Source: Aquabacterium lacunae
GTDB lineage: Bacteria > Pseudomonadota > Gammaproteobacteria > Burkholderiales > Burkholderiaceae_C
Reading direction: 5' to 3'
DNA: 64,000 nt
Assembly: GCF_004310865.1 (NCBI RefSeq)
Contig: NZ_SIXI01000003.1
Coordinates: 186,001 to 250,000 of the forward strand
Part shown: positions 1 to 14,977 of the stretch, piece by piece
How the letters are laid out: each line of letters opens with the position of its first letter
Numbering within the stretch: position 1 is the first letter of the stretch
Translations under genes and position numbers: made by a program
The notes under the pieces: generated by a model
The model's database searches: none
Told to the model about the DNA's origin: nothing
Seen by the model: only the letters and a program-made list of their open reading frames with translations

Positions 1-97
1 GGCGGTGCGCGGCTGACAGGCAGATTCACGGCAAGTCCCGGCACAATGCGGGTTTGAACACACCGACTTGCGCCCGGCCCCGGGCGCGCCGCACCCC

Positions 98-814
98 ATG
101 AGCGCTGCCCCCACCCTGACCGACGCCGAGATCCACGAGATCGACGAACTCCTGGCCCTGGTGCCGGAACCCTACGAAACGCTGGACGCCGTCATCCTCG
201 ATGGGTACCTGTGTGGCGTGCTGGTGCAGCCGGTGCAACTGCCCCCCGAGCAGTGGCTGCCGCCCATCTTCGGCACCGAAGGCATTCCCGAGGTGGGCCC
301 CAAATGGAGCCAGAAGCAGCACGACCGCCTGGTCCAGCTGATCCAGCGCCGCTACGACGAGCTGCTGCACGGCATCCTGGAAGACGGCTGGTTCGACCCG
401 CTGGTGCCTCTGGTGGAAGACGAAGACGGCCAGGTGCTGACCGGCAAGGACGCCTTCGAAGGCATCGGCTACTGGGTCGCCGGTTTCGAATGGGCCCTGG
501 CCAACTTCCCGCAACTGGAAGAGGCGGCCCTGAGCGGCGTGCCTGACCTGCTCGACAGCCTGTGGCGTCACCTGCCCGATCAGGACGACACCCAGAAGGC
601 CATGACCAAGGCCCTGGACGAAGAGCACCCGCTCAAGAACATGGACGAAGCCATCGAGGCCCTGGTGTTCGACGTGGTGGACCTGGCCGGCATCGGCATT
701 GCCGAGCGCCACAAGGTGCAGCAGGTGGTGCGCGACCAGCCCAAGACCGGCCGCAACGACCCCTGCCCCTGCGGCAGTGGCAAGAAGTACAAGAACTGCC
801 ACGGCGCCAACTGA
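98..814 (+). CDS. UPF0149 (YecA/YgfB-like) protein with C-terminal SEC-C zinc motif
   Basis: This 238-residue protein has an N-terminal UPF0149-type helical region of about 190 residues. It ends in a SEC-C metal-binding motif, [19 protein letters not shown], at residues 218-236. SEC-C motifs bind zinc through CxC plus C-H residues and occur on SecA and on many otherwise uncharacterised proteins; the cellular role of YecA-type proteins is poorly defined. I chose the ATG at 98 over an upstream in-frame TTG at 68, because the extra residues are Pro/Gly/Arg-rich and unlike the family. No clear Shine-Dalgarno is visible at either start. Bases 1-97 show no supportable gene. The metallophosphoesterase gene follows 19 bases downstream on the same strand. 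Confidence 0.85.
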   Translation: MSAAPTLTDAEIHEIDELLALVPEPYETLDAVILDGYLCGVLVQPVQLPPEQWLPPIFGTEGIPEVGPKWSQKQHDRLVQLIQRRYDELLHGILEDGWFDPLVPLVEDEDGQVLTGKDAFEGIGYWVAGFEWALANFPQLEEAALSGVPDLLDSLWRHLPDQDDTQKAMTKALDEEHPLKNMDEAIEALVFDVVDLAGIGIAERHKVQQVVRDQPKTGRNDPCPCGSGKKYKNCHGAN

Positions 815-833
815 GCGCAGGGGTGCCCCGGGT

Positions 834-1613
834 TTGAAGATCCAGATCCTGTCGGACCTGCACCTGGAAACAGAGCAGACCGACTGCCCCCCGGCCCCCG
901 AGGCCGAACTGCTGGTGCTGGCCGGTGACATCGACAGCCGCTGGCAGGCGCTGGGCCGTTTTGCGAACTGGCCGGTGCCCGTGGTGTTCGTGCCGGGCAA
1001 CCACGAGTTCGACCGCCGAGACGTGGACGAGGCCCTGGCCCAGCTGCGCCAGCGCTGTGCAGGGTGGGGCATCACCCTGCTCGACCGCGAAGAAACCACA
1101 CTGACCGACCGCCAGGGCCGCCGCATCCGGCTGCTGGGCTGCACACGGTGGTGCGATTTCGACCTGTTCGGCCTGGCCGCACGCCCCAAGGTGATGCGCG
1201 CCGCCTCGTATTTCGTCAAGGTGATGCAGTCCACCCGCGACGGCCAGCCCTTTGACCCCATCGCGGTGCGTGAAGAAGCCCTGGCACACCGCCAATGGCT
1301 GCTCGACGCCTTGCAGCACACCGCAGCGCCCGGTGAAGGCTGGGACGCCACCGTGGTGGTCACGCATTTCGGGCCCAGCCTGCTGAGCGCCGACCCACGT
1401 TACGGCCGCCAGCCCGGCACGGCCAGCTTCTGCAACGCCGACGACGACCTGCTGCCCCTGGCCGACCTGTGGATCCACGGGCACCTGCACTGTCGGCACG
1501 ACTACCGGGTGACGCACCCGGGCGGACACACCCGCGTGGTCAGCAACGCACGCGGTCACTCCCACAAGGGTGAAACGCTGGGCTGGGACCCGCTGTTCAC
1601 GGTCGAGGTCTGA
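834..1613 (+). CDS. Metallophosphoesterase (calcineurin-like) family protein
   Basis: A predicted cytoplasmic phosphoesterase of 259 residues. It shows the family metal-ligand blocks in order: D-x-H within SDLHLE at residues 7-12, GDID near residue 33, GNHE near 57, and GHLH near 216-219. These residues normally hold a binuclear metal centre; the substrate cannot be told from sequence. The best start is a TTG at 834, because the first beta-strand (KIQILSDLHLE) begins at once there and no in-frame ATG or GTG lies close by. The longer frame from 699 would overlap the upstream gene and add low-complexity residues. It probably forms a two-gene unit with the SEC-C gene. Its 3' end overlaps the convergent hydrolase gene by 58 bases. 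Confidence 0.8.
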   Translation: MKIQILSDLHLETEQTDCPPAPEAELLVLAGDIDSRWQALGRFANWPVPVVFVPGNHEFDRRDVDEALAQLRQRCAGWGITLLDREETTLTDRQGRRIRLLGCTRWCDFDLFGLAARPKVMRAASYFVKVMQSTRDGQPFDPIAVREEALAHRQWLLDALQHTAAPGEGWDATVVVTHFGPSLLSADPRYGRQPGTASFCNADDDLLPLADLWIHGHLHCRHDYRVTHPGGHTRVVSNARGHSHKGETLGWDPLFTVEV

Positions 1614-2533
1614 GCGTTCGGCCAGCCCTGCGCCTGCAGGGCCTGCCACACCCGCGGCATCACAGGCGCCCACCCCTGCAGCGGCGGTGCCAGGCAGGCC
1701 AGCAAGCTGATGTGGCCGGTGCGGGGCATGGTCAGCCAGTCGCTGTGTGCCCCGGCGGCGATCAGGCGGCGGTGCAGGGCACGGCTGTTCAGGTCGGGCG
1801 ACACCCAGCGGTCATGGGGCGCCGTGAGCAGCCAGCTGGGCGGTGCTTCGCGGTGTACATGGGCCACCGGCTGGCAATCTGCGCCAATGTCTGCCCCGGC
1901 AAACACCGGCTTGAGTTCGGGCACCGTGACAGGCCAGAAGTTGTACGGGCCGGCCAGCCCGATCCAGCCGGCCAACCAGGCCGGCGTGCCCCCCTGGGCT
2001 TCCAGCCAGCGGGCATCGAGGGCCAGCATGGCAGCGTTGTAAGCCCCCGCGCTGTGCCCCATCAGGTGAAAGCGGTTGGGGTCGGCGTCCCAGTGCGGCA
2101 ACTGCCGGCGGGCCCACACCACCGCCAGGGCCGAATCTTCCAGAAAGCCCGGGTAAGTCACTTCCGGGTGCAGCCGGTAATCGGCCACCACCACCACCGC
2201 CCCTTGCGCGGCCAGCGACCAGCCCACGAAGGCATGTTCATGGCGCGACCCCGACTGCCAGGAGCCGCCATGGAAAAACACCACCACAGGCCAGCCGCGG
2301 GCAGGCCGGGGGCAGGTGGGGGGCGGCATGTACACGTCGGCACGGTGGCGCGCCAGGGGGCCGTAGGCTTGCTCAGACCAACAGGTGCCCAGCCGGCCCT
2401 GGGCGGCCAGCGTGTGGCGGCTGAGTTCGGCCAGAGCCGATGCGCCCCCCTGCCGCCGAGCCCGACAGCCGAGACGCAACAGGTTGAGTGCCAGACCACC
2501 CAGACCGGCAACAGGGGCATGATCGGTTCTCAT
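1556..2533 (-). CDS. Alpha/beta hydrolase, esterase/lipase-like
   Basis: A predicted carboxylesterase-type hydrolase of 325 residues. The oxyanion-hole motif HGGSW lies near residue 87 and the nucleophile elbow GHSAG near residues 158-162. A late Asp (in APHDRW) and His (in RTGHIS) complete a plausible Ser-Asp-His triad. This matches the HGG-bearing esterase and kynurenine-formamidase-like families, but the substrate is unknown. The start at the ATG in MRTDHAPVAG is preferred over a longer frame reaching 2611, whose first 26 residues are Cys-rich and unlike the family. A short hydrophobic stretch (GLGGLALNLL) follows the start but is weak as a signal peptide. The gene converges on and overlaps the metallophosphoesterase gene by 58 bases. 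Confidence 0.75.
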   Translation of the reverse strand: MRTDHAPVAGLGGLALNLLRLGCRARRQGGASALAELSRHTLAAQGRLGTCWSEQAYGPLARHRADVYMPPPTCPRPARGWPVVVFFHGGSWQSGSRHEHAFVGWSLAAQGAVVVVADYRLHPEVTYPGFLEDSALAVVWARRQLPHWDADPNRFHLMGHSAGAYNAAMLALDARWLEAQGGTPAWLAGWIGLAGPYNFWPVTVPELKPVFAGADIGADCQPVAHVHREAPPSWLLTAPHDRWVSPDLNSRALHRRLIAAGAHSDWLTMPRTGHISLLACLAPPLQGWAPVMPRVWQALQAQGWPNAQTSTVNSGSQPSVSPLWE

Positions 2534-2668
2534 GCGGTGTTGTACGCATGACCCTGGGCATCGGATGCACACCACACATTTGCGAAACATCAAACCGACG
2601 CTGTCGGGCAACCGAAGGTTCCACTCACCTCGGCCTACACTGAGGAGTCACCATTTTCGGAGGTCCCC

Positions 2669-3091
2669 ATGAAGATCCTGCTGCCTGTTGACGGAAGCAA
2701 ATTCACCAAGCAGATGCTGGCCTGGCTGGCCACGCACGACGAATGGCTCAATGGTCAGCATGAGTTCACGGTGTTGACCGTGACCCCGGCCATCCCGCCG
2801 CACGCCGCCTCGGTGTTTTCGGTGGAAGACCTGAAGGGTTACTACGACAGTTGCTCGGATGCCGTCTTCAAGCCGATCCGCAAATTCCTGGCCAAGCATG
2901 ACCTGGCCACGCGGTACGAGGCCAAGGTGGGCCACGCCCCGGAAGTGATCGCCAAGCTGGCCGACAAGGGCAAGTACGACCTGGTGATCATGGGCTCGCA
3001 CGGCCACGGCAACCTGATGAACCTGGTGATGGGCTCGGTGGCCACCCAGGTGCTGGCCCGCAGCAAGGTGCCGGTGCTGCTGGTGCGCTGA
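2669..3091 (+). CDS. Universal stress protein, UspA family
   Basis: A 140-residue single-domain universal stress protein. It begins with the typical beta-strand and Asp (ILLPVDGSK). It ends with the ATP-binding motif G-x2-G-x9-G-S, seen as GSHGHGNLMNLVMGS, followed by the usual terminal strand VPVLLVR. Proteins with this motif generally bind ATP and act in stress survival; the signal here is not known. A strong Shine-Dalgarno (GGAGG) lies about 8 bases before the ATG. The gene stands alone and is followed 21 bases later by a strong intrinsic terminator. Confidence 0.93.
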   Translation: MKILLPVDGSKFTKQMLAWLATHDEWLNGQHEFTVLTVTPAIPPHAASVFSVEDLKGYYDSCSDAVFKPIRKFLAKHDLATRYEAKVGHAPEVIAKLADKGKYDLVIMGSHGHGNLMNLVMGSVATQVLARSKVPVLLVR

Positions 3092-3112
3092 GTTCAGCCT
3101 GTACCCATGACA

Positions 3113-3136
3113 AAGGGCGCCGAGGCGCCCTTTTTT
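3113..3136. terminator. Intrinsic terminator of the usp gene
   Basis: An AAAGGGCGC/GCGCCCTTT-type hairpin with a CGAG loop region is followed by six T residues on the plus strand. It lies just after the universal stress protein gene. The A-run on its left side makes it potentially bidirectional, so it may also serve the convergent PEP-CTERM gene that ends at 3183. Confidence 0.9.
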
Positions 3137-3182
3137 GTGCCGGTGCGGCTGGCAGGTCCATCACCGGACCAGCCAGGCATGA

Positions 3183-3773
3183 TCAAGCGGCCTTGCTGCG
3201 ACGCTGACGACGCGCAGCGAAGGCTGCAATGCCAGCCCCTGCCAACACCATGGCCACCACGTCGGCCTCAGGCACAGGCGATGTGGCCTTGCCAAAAGTG
3301 GCCGAATTGATGGCGTAGTTGGTGCCTGACCAACCGAACAAGAAGGTGCTGCCTGCGATCGACACCGAATTCTGGAAGGTCGCAACGCTGTAGGTTTGGG
3401 CGCCGCCACCGTTCACCGACAGGGTGAAAGAGCCACCCGTGCCGGGCATGTCCAGCAGCAAGCGAGACAGGGTCACGCCCTTGGTGAACGAGAACAGAAT
3501 GCCTTCACCCGATCCCACCGTGGTGTCGGCGGCACTGTTCTGGGAAACACCCACCTTGCCACTCAGGCCGGTGATGTGAGAACCGCCTTGTGGGGTGATG
3601 GTCAGGGTGCCGCCCACAGAGTTGTTGACGGTCAGGCTTTGCGACAGACTGGCCACGCCAGAAAACGTCACGTTGGTGCCAGCGGGAGTGGTGGTCGCAA
3701 TGGCATGGGCCATCCCTTGCGCACCCATCAGGGCGGCGACGGCAATCAGACGACGAGGGAAAGCAGTGAACAT
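3183..3773 (-). CDS. PEP-CTERM-type exported protein (variant VPEA motif)
   Basis: A secreted or surface protein of 196 residues. It has a signal peptide (FPRRLIAVAALMGAQGMAHA), a Gly/Ser/Thr-rich beta-type body, and a C-terminal sorting-like tail. The tail is VPEA, a hydrophobic helix, then the basic cluster RRQRR. PEP-CTERM tails are recognised by exosortase in exopolysaccharide-producing Gram-negative bacteria; here the last residue of the VPEP motif is Ala. The start at 3773 is supported by GGGAG about 7 bases upstream and by the signal peptide; an in-frame extension to 3965 has neither. The function of the body domain is not recognised. No exosortase gene is in the window. Confidence 0.8.
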   Translation of the reverse strand: MFTAFPRRLIAVAALMGAQGMAHAIATTTPAGTNVTFSGVASLSQSLTVNNSVGGTLTITPQGGSHITGLSGKVGVSQNSAADTTVGSGEGILFSFTKGVTLSRLLLDMPGTGGSFTLSVNGGGAQTYSVATFQNSVSIAGSTFLFGWSGTNYAINSATFGKATSPVPEADVVAMVLAGAGIAAFAARRQRRSKAA

Positions 3774-4051
3774 CAGGAACTCCCTGGGCTGCTCAACACA
3801 AACGTTGCAGCCTGTAACGTCACTGTAGTCGGGACAGACGCCCGAGCGGCCTCCCGAAGCAAGGGGGGCAGCCCCCTCACTCGGAGGGTGAGCTCGTCCG
3901 GGGCCTGCACGCAGCCTCGCCACTTGTCGCCTGACGAAATCAAGCCCATGCCGCTCGACAAGCACACGACAGCCAGTGGCCTCTCCACCAATCAGCGACA
4001 GACTCCCTAGAATGTTCGGCCCACCCCCACCGAACTGCCAGAAGGTGTTCC

Positions 4052-9919
<5,868 letters not shown>

Positions 9920-9939
9920 CAGCCTGTGGCCTCTTGCCA

Positions 9940-9981
9940 CCCATGGAAACAGCCCGCTGGTTGGCGGGCCGTTTTCATGGG
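9940..9981. terminator. Bidirectional terminator between tandem uvrA and a PEP-CTERM gene
   Basis: A long inverted repeat has outer arms CCCATGGAAAC and GTTTTCATGGG around an inner stem GCCCGC/GCGGGC with a TGGTTG loop. GTTTT follows the inner stem on the plus strand and GTTTCC on the minus strand. It sits between two converging genes, 21 bases after the tandem uvrA stop and 25 bases from the PEP-CTERM stop. Confidence 0.85.
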
Positions 9982-10006
9982 GTAGAAATTGATCAGTTCG
10001 GCGGTG

Positions 10007-10729
10007 TCAAGTCTTGCGACGCGACGCTGCAGCAACACCGGCCAGGGCCAAAGCCACCAGCGCGTAGCCCGCCGGCTCAGGCACTTGCTGCGAGCTGTTG
10101 CGCCAGCGCAGATCGTCCATCACCACGAAGGACCCATACTGAGGATCGGCCTCGGTGAAACGCACCTGGTCAAAGCTGATCCCCATGCCATCGAAACTCA
10201 GGTAACCGATGCGCAGCTCTTCGGTGTTTTCGAAGATGCGACCGTTGATCGTGGCCTGCGAGTTGGCAGCCAGACCGGTGTATCCCAGCGACGACATCAG
10301 GAAAGAGGCCACCACTTGCCCGTTGTCGAGCAACTCGAACACGTCGCTGGCGTTTGGACTGGTCATGTGGAAAGCACTGAGCGAAACCGCCGAAACGTCG
10401 CGATCGAACTGGATGCTGAAATTGTCGGCCTGGGTGTTGTAGTCGCAACCCACGCCGAATGTGCTCACGGTGCTGCCGTCGAGATCGGCCAAGCCGTTCC
10501 AGGCCCCCTCCCCGCAGCCGTTGGCGCGCAACGAGCCAGTGAACAACACACCCTGAGAAATGAACTGGTTGCTGATCACCGTGTCGGGCGCGACACCGGC
10601 CAGGGCTTCAAAATCAAGGTGGATCGCGCCGGTCATGGCCTGGGTGGACCAGCCAGCGAAGGGGGCCGCCATGGCAGAGGCCGCACTCAACAGCGCTGCG
10701 CCCAGAATCGACTTGCATGGCCACTTCAT
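10007..10729 (-). CDS. PEP-CTERM sorting-domain protein
   Basis: An exported protein of 240 residues. It has an N-terminal signal peptide (KSILGAALLSAASAMAAP), a body of mixed beta character, and the classical PEP-CTERM tail: VPEPAGYALVALALAGVA followed by a basic end (ASRRKT). Such tails mark proteins for exosortase processing and surface or biofilm-matrix release. The body resembles other PEP-CTERM proteins with two Cys and many Asp/Asn residues, but no enzymatic motif is recognised. The start at MKWPCKSILG is preferred because the signal peptide begins there; the frame stays open upstream to 10855 without signal-like sequence. It converges on the tandem uvrA across a shared terminator. Confidence 0.85.
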   Translation of the reverse strand: MKWPCKSILGAALLSAASAMAAPFAGWSTQAMTGAIHLDFEALAGVAPDTVISNQFISQGVLFTGSLRANGCGEGAWNGLADLDGSTVSTFGVGCDYNTQADNFSIQFDRDVSAVSLSAFHMTSPNASDVFELLDNGQVVASFLMSSLGYTGLAANSQATINGRIFENTEELRIGYLSFDGMGISFDQVRFTEADPQYGSFVVMDDLRWRNSSQQVPEPAGYALVALALAGVAAASRRKT

Positions 10730-10910
10730 GAAACACCCATCAGTTACATCTGCAAACACTCTACCCACAGACTCCCTGACGCGGCCATCCCCGGGTTGAG
10801 GTGATCCATGAGGGCAAGAGGGGCGTTTCTGCTCGGGGTGAACCGCCACGACCACGATTTCGCACAGTGTGCAAACACCGCAAACTCAGCATGCGGCTGA
10901 CGGGCACCGA

Positions 10911-11933
10911 TCAACCGGCTGCGGCACGCTCCGGCCCCAAGCCCAGGCCCAGAGCCCAAGCCGTCACACCGACGAGTGCCAGCGCCGTGCTGCCCAAAAT
11001 GATCCGTGCCACCAAGGCCACATCGGCGCGCTCGCGTTCGGCCAGCATGGACACATTGCTGGCCGAAGGCAGGGCTGCGGCCATGACCAGGGCCAGCAAG
11101 CCGGCATCGGGCAAGTTCAGCCCCTGGTGCTGCAGCGCGCGCCCCGCACCCAGCACCAGCAAGGGGTGAAGCACCAGCTTGAGCAAGGTAGGCACCACCA
11201 AGGCTTTGGGCGCCACCACCCGGTGCGTTGCAACCGGCTGCATTTGCGCACGCGCCAGGATGGCCCCCAGCGTGAACAGCGCGGCCGGCGTGGCCGACTG
11301 GCCCAGCAGTTTCAAGGTGGTGTCCAGCACCGCGGGCACGGGCTGTGCGGTCTCGGCCCAGGCCATGCCCAGGGCCATCGACCACAGCAAGGGGTTGCGC
11401 AGCGCGCCCTTCAATGAAGCCTGCGCCGCATGCCAGGCGCTGTCGTTCACGCGCGCAGCCGCTTCGTCAGGGCCTGAGCCTGTCCCTGGCCGCGAGTGCG
11501 CCCAGGCCAGGCACAGCGAGCTCAGCAGCAACACGTCGATGATCAAGGTGGCGGCCACCGGCCCCGCCGCCTGCGGGCCCAGCAAGCCCGTCAACAAGGG
11601 CAGGCCCAGGAAGCCCGTGTTGGGAAAGGCGATCACCAGGGCCACCAGCCCACCGTCGCGCCGGCTCAGGCCCTGGCCCTGCGCCCACCACAGCCCTGCG
11701 GCCATGAGGCACACGCCCCCCACCCCGTACGACAACAGCAGCCAGCCCAGGCCCGGCTGGTGAAGGGCACCACTGGCCCCCAGGCGAAACAGCATGGCGG
11801 GCAGGCCGAAAAACAGCACGAACACCGTGAGCGCGCCAATGCCCTCCAGCGGCAGCAGGCGCGCGCGTGTCGCGCCCCAACCCAGCAGCACCAGCACGAA
11901 GAACGGCGTGAACTGCGTCAGCAGGTTCAGCAC
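10911..11933 (-). CDS. AEC-family (auxin efflux carrier-like) transporter
   Basis: An integral membrane protein of 340 residues with about ten hydrophobic segments in two groups around a central hydrophilic loop (roughly residues 150-180, ending near RVNDSAW). It starts with the AEC-typical LTQFTPFFVLVLLGW. AEC carriers export small organic acids or other metabolites; the substrate is unknown. The start is a GTG at 11933, with GGAGGGG about 10 bases upstream. It lies 43 bases downstream of msrQ on the same strand, so it may be the last gene of an msrP-msrQ-transporter unit. A 181-base gap separates it from the PEP-CTERM gene. Confidence 0.85.
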   Translation of the reverse strand: MLNLLTQFTPFFVLVLLGWGATRARLLPLEGIGALTVFVLFFGLPAMLFRLGASGALHQPGLGWLLLSYGVGGVCLMAAGLWWAQGQGLSRRDGGLVALVIAFPNTGFLGLPLLTGLLGPQAAGPVAATLIIDVLLLSSLCLAWAHSRPGTGSGPDEAAARVNDSAWHAAQASLKGALRNPLLWSMALGMAWAETAQPVPAVLDTTLKLLGQSATPAALFTLGAILARAQMQPVATHRVVAPKALVVPTLLKLVLHPLLVLGAGRALQHQGLNLPDAGLLALVMAAALPSASNVSMLAERERADVALVARIILGSTALALVGVTAWALGLGLGPERAAAG

Positions 11934-11976
11934 GACCCGGCCCCTCCGAAGGGCCCCTCAGGCCCGCCCCAGGTGC

Positions 11977-12594
11977 TCAACGGCCCACCTGGCTCGAAAA
12001 CCGCCCGAAGCGCCAGCCCAGCAAGGCGGCCAGCCCCAGGGCGTACACCACCACTTCGGCGTAGTCGTTCTTGCCCGATTTCTTCCACAGGAAGTGCAGC
12101 AGCACGGCCACCGCCGCGGCATAGGCCAGCTTGTGCAGCAGGCGCCAGCGCGCCCCACCCAGGGCCCGCACCGCCGCATTGAACGAGGTCAGGGCCAGCG
12201 GCGTCATCAGCACCAGGGCCACGACCCCCACCAGGATGAAGTTGCGTTTGACGATGTCATGCACGATGTCATCGAGCACCCAGCCCTTGTCGAGCCAGGC
12301 GTAGGCCAGGAAATGCAGCAGCGCGTACACAAAGGCCGCCACGCCCAGGCCACGACGGTAGCGCAGCAGTTGAGGCAGCTGGAACACTTCGCGCAGCGGT
12401 GTGATGGCCAGGGCAAGCCACAGCCAGCGCAGGGCCCATTCGCCGGTTTCGTGGATCAGTTTTTCGGCGGGGTTGGCGCCCAGGCGGCCCGCCACGCCGG
12501 CCAGCACCACGCCGGCCAACGGCACCGCGTACAAGGCCCACGACAGGGGCTTGCCAGCCGGGTGCACCAGCGCTTTCTGAATCAGTTCTTTCAC
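11977..12594 (-). CDS. msrQ: MsrQ, haem-binding membrane subunit of methionine sulfoxide reductase
   Basis: A 205-residue membrane protein of the ferric-reductase-like transmembrane family (YedZ/MsrQ) with about six helices. It shows typical features such as NPAEKLIHETGEWALRWL, TPLREV, LRYRRGLG, and LRHFLAYAWLD-type His-bearing helices. MsrQ passes electrons from the quinone pool or flavin reductases to MsrP, which repairs oxidised methionine in periplasmic proteins. It starts at a GTG only 12 bases after the msrP stop, so the pair is almost certainly cotranscribed. Length matches the family. Confidence 0.93.
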   Translation of the reverse strand: MKELIQKALVHPAGKPLSWALYAVPLAGVVLAGVAGRLGANPAEKLIHETGEWALRWLWLALAITPLREVFQLPQLLRYRRGLGVAAFVYALLHFLAYAWLDKGWVLDDIVHDIVKRNFILVGVVALVLMTPLALTSFNAAVRALGGARWRLLHKLAYAAAVAVLLHFLWKKSGKNDYAEVVVYALGLAALLGWRFGRFSSQVGR

Positions 12595-12606
12595 AGCAGG
12601 AAGGCG

Positions 12607-13632
12607 TCAGTAGTGTTTCTTGAGGTCCATGCCAGCATACAGCTGACCGACCTGAGCCTCGTAGCCGTTGAACATCTGAGTCGGCTTTCGCGGCGCGAAG
12701 AAGCCACCTTCGCCCAGCCGCCGCTCGGAAGCCTGGCTCCAGCGCGGGTGGTCCACTTTGGGGTTCACGTTCGAGTAGAAGCCGTACTCGCGCGGGGCCG
12801 CTGCCGTCCACGACGACACAGGCTCGCGCTCGACCAGGCGGATCTTCACGATGCTCTTGGCGCTTTTGAAGCCGTACTTCCAGGGCACCACCAGGCGCAA
12901 GGGCGCACCGTTCTGGTTGGGCAGCACCTCGCCGTACAGGCCAAAGGCCATCAGGGTCAGCGGGTGCATGGCTTCGTCCATGCGCAGGCCTTCCACATAA
13001 GGCCACAGCAACACAGGGCTGCGCACCCCGGGCATCTGCTTGGCGTCGGCCAGGGAATGGAACTCCACGAACTTCGCCTTGGAGGTGGGTTGCACCTTCT
13101 TCAAGATGGCCGACAGCGAATAGCCCACCCACGGAATCACCATCGACCAGCCCTCCACGCAGCGCAGGCGGTAGATCCGCTCTTCCATGGGGGCCAGCTT
13201 GAGCAGATCGTCCAGGCCCAGGGTGACGGGCTTGTCCACTTCTCCTTCGATGCGCAGGGTCCAGGGGCGGGTCTTGAGCGTATGGGCCAGCTCGGCCGGG
13301 TCGCTCTTGTCGGTGCCGAACTCGTAGAAGTTGTTGTAGGTGGTCACGTCCTCGTAGGGCGTGAGCTTGTCGGCGGCCAGCGCGCCGGGCACGGTGCTGC
13401 GCACGCTAGGCAAAGGCGCCAGCTTGCCAGCCCGGGGCACCGGGGCCACGCCTTGCGCGTGCGCCGCAGGCAGCCCCAGGGCACCGGCCAGACCGCCGGC
13501 ACCGCCCAGGGCCAGGCCCTTGAGCCACTCGCGCCGCTGGGCGTACACCTCGGGCGGCGTGATCTCATGGGCGTGCGGGTGCTGCAGGCCGCTGTCGGGG
13601 TGCGAAGGTGAGCGCGAGGTCTTGATCCACAT
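12607..13632 (-). CDS. msrP: MsrP, molybdopterin methionine sulfoxide reductase
   Basis: The catalytic subunit (formerly YedY), 341 residues. It has a twin-arginine signal ([22 protein letters not shown]) and an oxidoreductase molybdopterin domain containing the [16 protein letters not shown] segment, whose Cys should ligate molybdenum. It is exported folded by Tat and reduces methionine sulfoxide in periplasmic proteins using electrons from MsrQ. The start at 13632 has CGGAG upstream and places the Arg pair about 34 residues in; a longer frame to 13701 lacks support. It is followed by msrQ after 12 bases. Confidence 0.93.
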   Translation of the reverse strand: MWIKTSRSPSHPDSGLQHPHAHEITPPEVYAQRREWLKGLALGGAGGLAGALGLPAAHAQGVAPVPRAGKLAPLPSVRSTVPGALAADKLTPYEDVTTYNNFYEFGTDKSDPAELAHTLKTRPWTLRIEGEVDKPVTLGLDDLLKLAPMEERIYRLRCVEGWSMVIPWVGYSLSAILKKVQPTSKAKFVEFHSLADAKQMPGVRSPVLLWPYVEGLRMDEAMHPLTLMAFGLYGEVLPNQNGAPLRLVVPWKYGFKSAKSIVKIRLVEREPVSSWTAAAPREYGFYSNVNPKVDHPRWSQASERRLGEGGFFAPRKPTQMFNGYEAQVGQLYAGMDLKKHY

Positions 13633-13760
13633 GGGCGAACTCCGGGAAAGCGCGAAAGGGGCGCACAGGCCAAGTCGCTCCCGACCCGGCATTCCTGACA
13701 CCCGCGCACACCTTACATCGCTTGCCGCCCTGCCGCGCGCCGGGGCACGACCGCCCCTGG

Positions 13761-14837
13761 TCAGGGCGCGGACAAATCGGGCACTTTGCCGTCGGGCAGG
13801 CGGATCTGCAGCAGGCGCCCGGCCAGGCGGGCCTGCACGCGCTCGGGCAAGGGCGCGAAGCCGGTGCCGCGGGTGAGTTCGTCACCGTGCATGAACGCCC
13901 AGTACACGAAGCGGCTGATGGCCTGGGCCTTGGCCGCATCACGCGGGCTGGCGTCCAGCAGCACAAAGCTGGTGGCCGTGATGGGCCACGCATCGCGGCG
14001 GGGTTGGGCCAGCAGCGAGGCTTCGTCGTCGCCCTTGCGGTACATGTCGGAGGCGAGCAAGGCCGCGCGGAAAGCCGTCTCAGAAGCCGCCACGCTGGCA
14101 TCGTCCTGCGTGCGCAGCTTGACGGCGGTCAGGCGGTCACGGGCCACACGGTCGAACGACACATAACTCACGGCCCCCGCCGTGGTTCGCACCATCTCTG
14201 CCACGCCGTCATTGCCCTTGGCCCGCACCGGTTCACCGGGCCAGGCCGGCTGGGTGCTGGCCGGTACCTTGCTGGCAAAGGCGGCCGACACCAGCCCCAG
14301 GTAGCGAGAGAACACCTCTGACGAGCCCGAGCCGTCACTGCGCACCACGCGGCGCACCGGCAGGCTGGGCAGCCTGACACCCGGGTTCAAGGCCGCCACA
14401 CGCACATCGTTCCACTGGCTGATCTCACCCAGCATCAGCGCCGCCAGCACGGGGCCATCGAGCACCAGGGTGTTGGGCGCCACGCCGGGCAGGTTCACCA
14501 CGGGCACCAGGCCGCCCACCACCAGCGGGATCTGCACCAGGCGGTGCTCGGCACGCTGGGCGGCACTCAGGGGCGCATCGGTGCCCGCCCACAGCACGGC
14601 GCGCTGTCGGGCCTTGGCCACCCCGTCCGACGAGCCGGTGGGCGCATAACGCACGCTCATGCCTGGGCGCTGGCGTTCGTATTCACGGGCCCAGCGCTCG
14701 TACACCTTCGACGGGAAAGTGGCCCCTGCGCCGTCCAGCACCATCTGGCCCCAGGCGGCCTGGCAGGCCACCGACACACCCAGCACCGCCCCCCACGACA
14801 GGATGCGGCGCCTCCACACTCGGCTCGACTCGGTCAT
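13761..14837 (-). CDS. PstS-like phosphate-type substrate-binding protein (stand-alone)
   Basis: A 358-residue exported protein. A signal peptide ([22 protein letters not shown]) is followed by the PstS-type opening [14 protein letters not shown] and a binding-site segment containing TGSSDG. Later [15 protein letters not shown] also resembles PstS phosphate-binding loops. PstS normally delivers phosphate to PstCAB, but none of those genes are nearby, so this could be a paralogue with another role, such as a matrix or sensing protein. It stands alone between topB and msrP. High-affinity phosphate binding is likely from the motifs but unproven. Confidence 0.8.
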   Translation of the reverse strand: MTESSRVWRRRILSWGAVLGVSVACQAAWGQMVLDGAGATFPSKVYERWAREYERQRPGMSVRYAPTGSSDGVAKARQRAVLWAGTDAPLSAAQRAEHRLVQIPLVVGGLVPVVNLPGVAPNTLVLDGPVLAALMLGEISQWNDVRVAALNPGVRLPSLPVRRVVRSDGSGSSEVFSRYLGLVSAAFASKVPASTQPAWPGEPVRAKGNDGVAEMVRTTAGAVSYVSFDRVARDRLTAVKLRTQDDASVAASETAFRAALLASDMYRKGDDEASLLAQPRRDAWPITATSFVLLDASPRDAAKAQAISRFVYWAFMHGDELTRGTGFAPLPERVQARLAGRLLQIRLPDGKVPDLSAP

Positions 14838-14905
14838 TCAGCAATCGCTCGGTACAGCAAGGGCCGAACGATACACCCAGGGAAAGCCCTGAGCGCCTGA
14901 AAACA

Positions 14906-14936
14906 CGGCGAGCCCCCCGTTCTGAAGGGCTCGCCG
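14906..14936 (-). terminator. Probable intrinsic terminator of topB
   Basis: A perfect 10-bp stem CGGCGAGCCC/GGGCTCGCCG with an 11-base loop lies 41 bases beyond the topB stop. On the minus strand the stem is followed by TGTTTTC. The T-run is short, so efficiency is uncertain. Confidence 0.65.
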
Positions 14937-14977
14937 CGATCTGGGGCGAAGCTGGGTGCGGGTGCCTTGGAAAGGCC

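Noticed and set aside
10862..10872. Short dyad GCACAGTGTGC near the AEC gene end
   Set aside because: It is only an imperfect 11-base dyad and the position beyond the gene end gives no regulatory argument.
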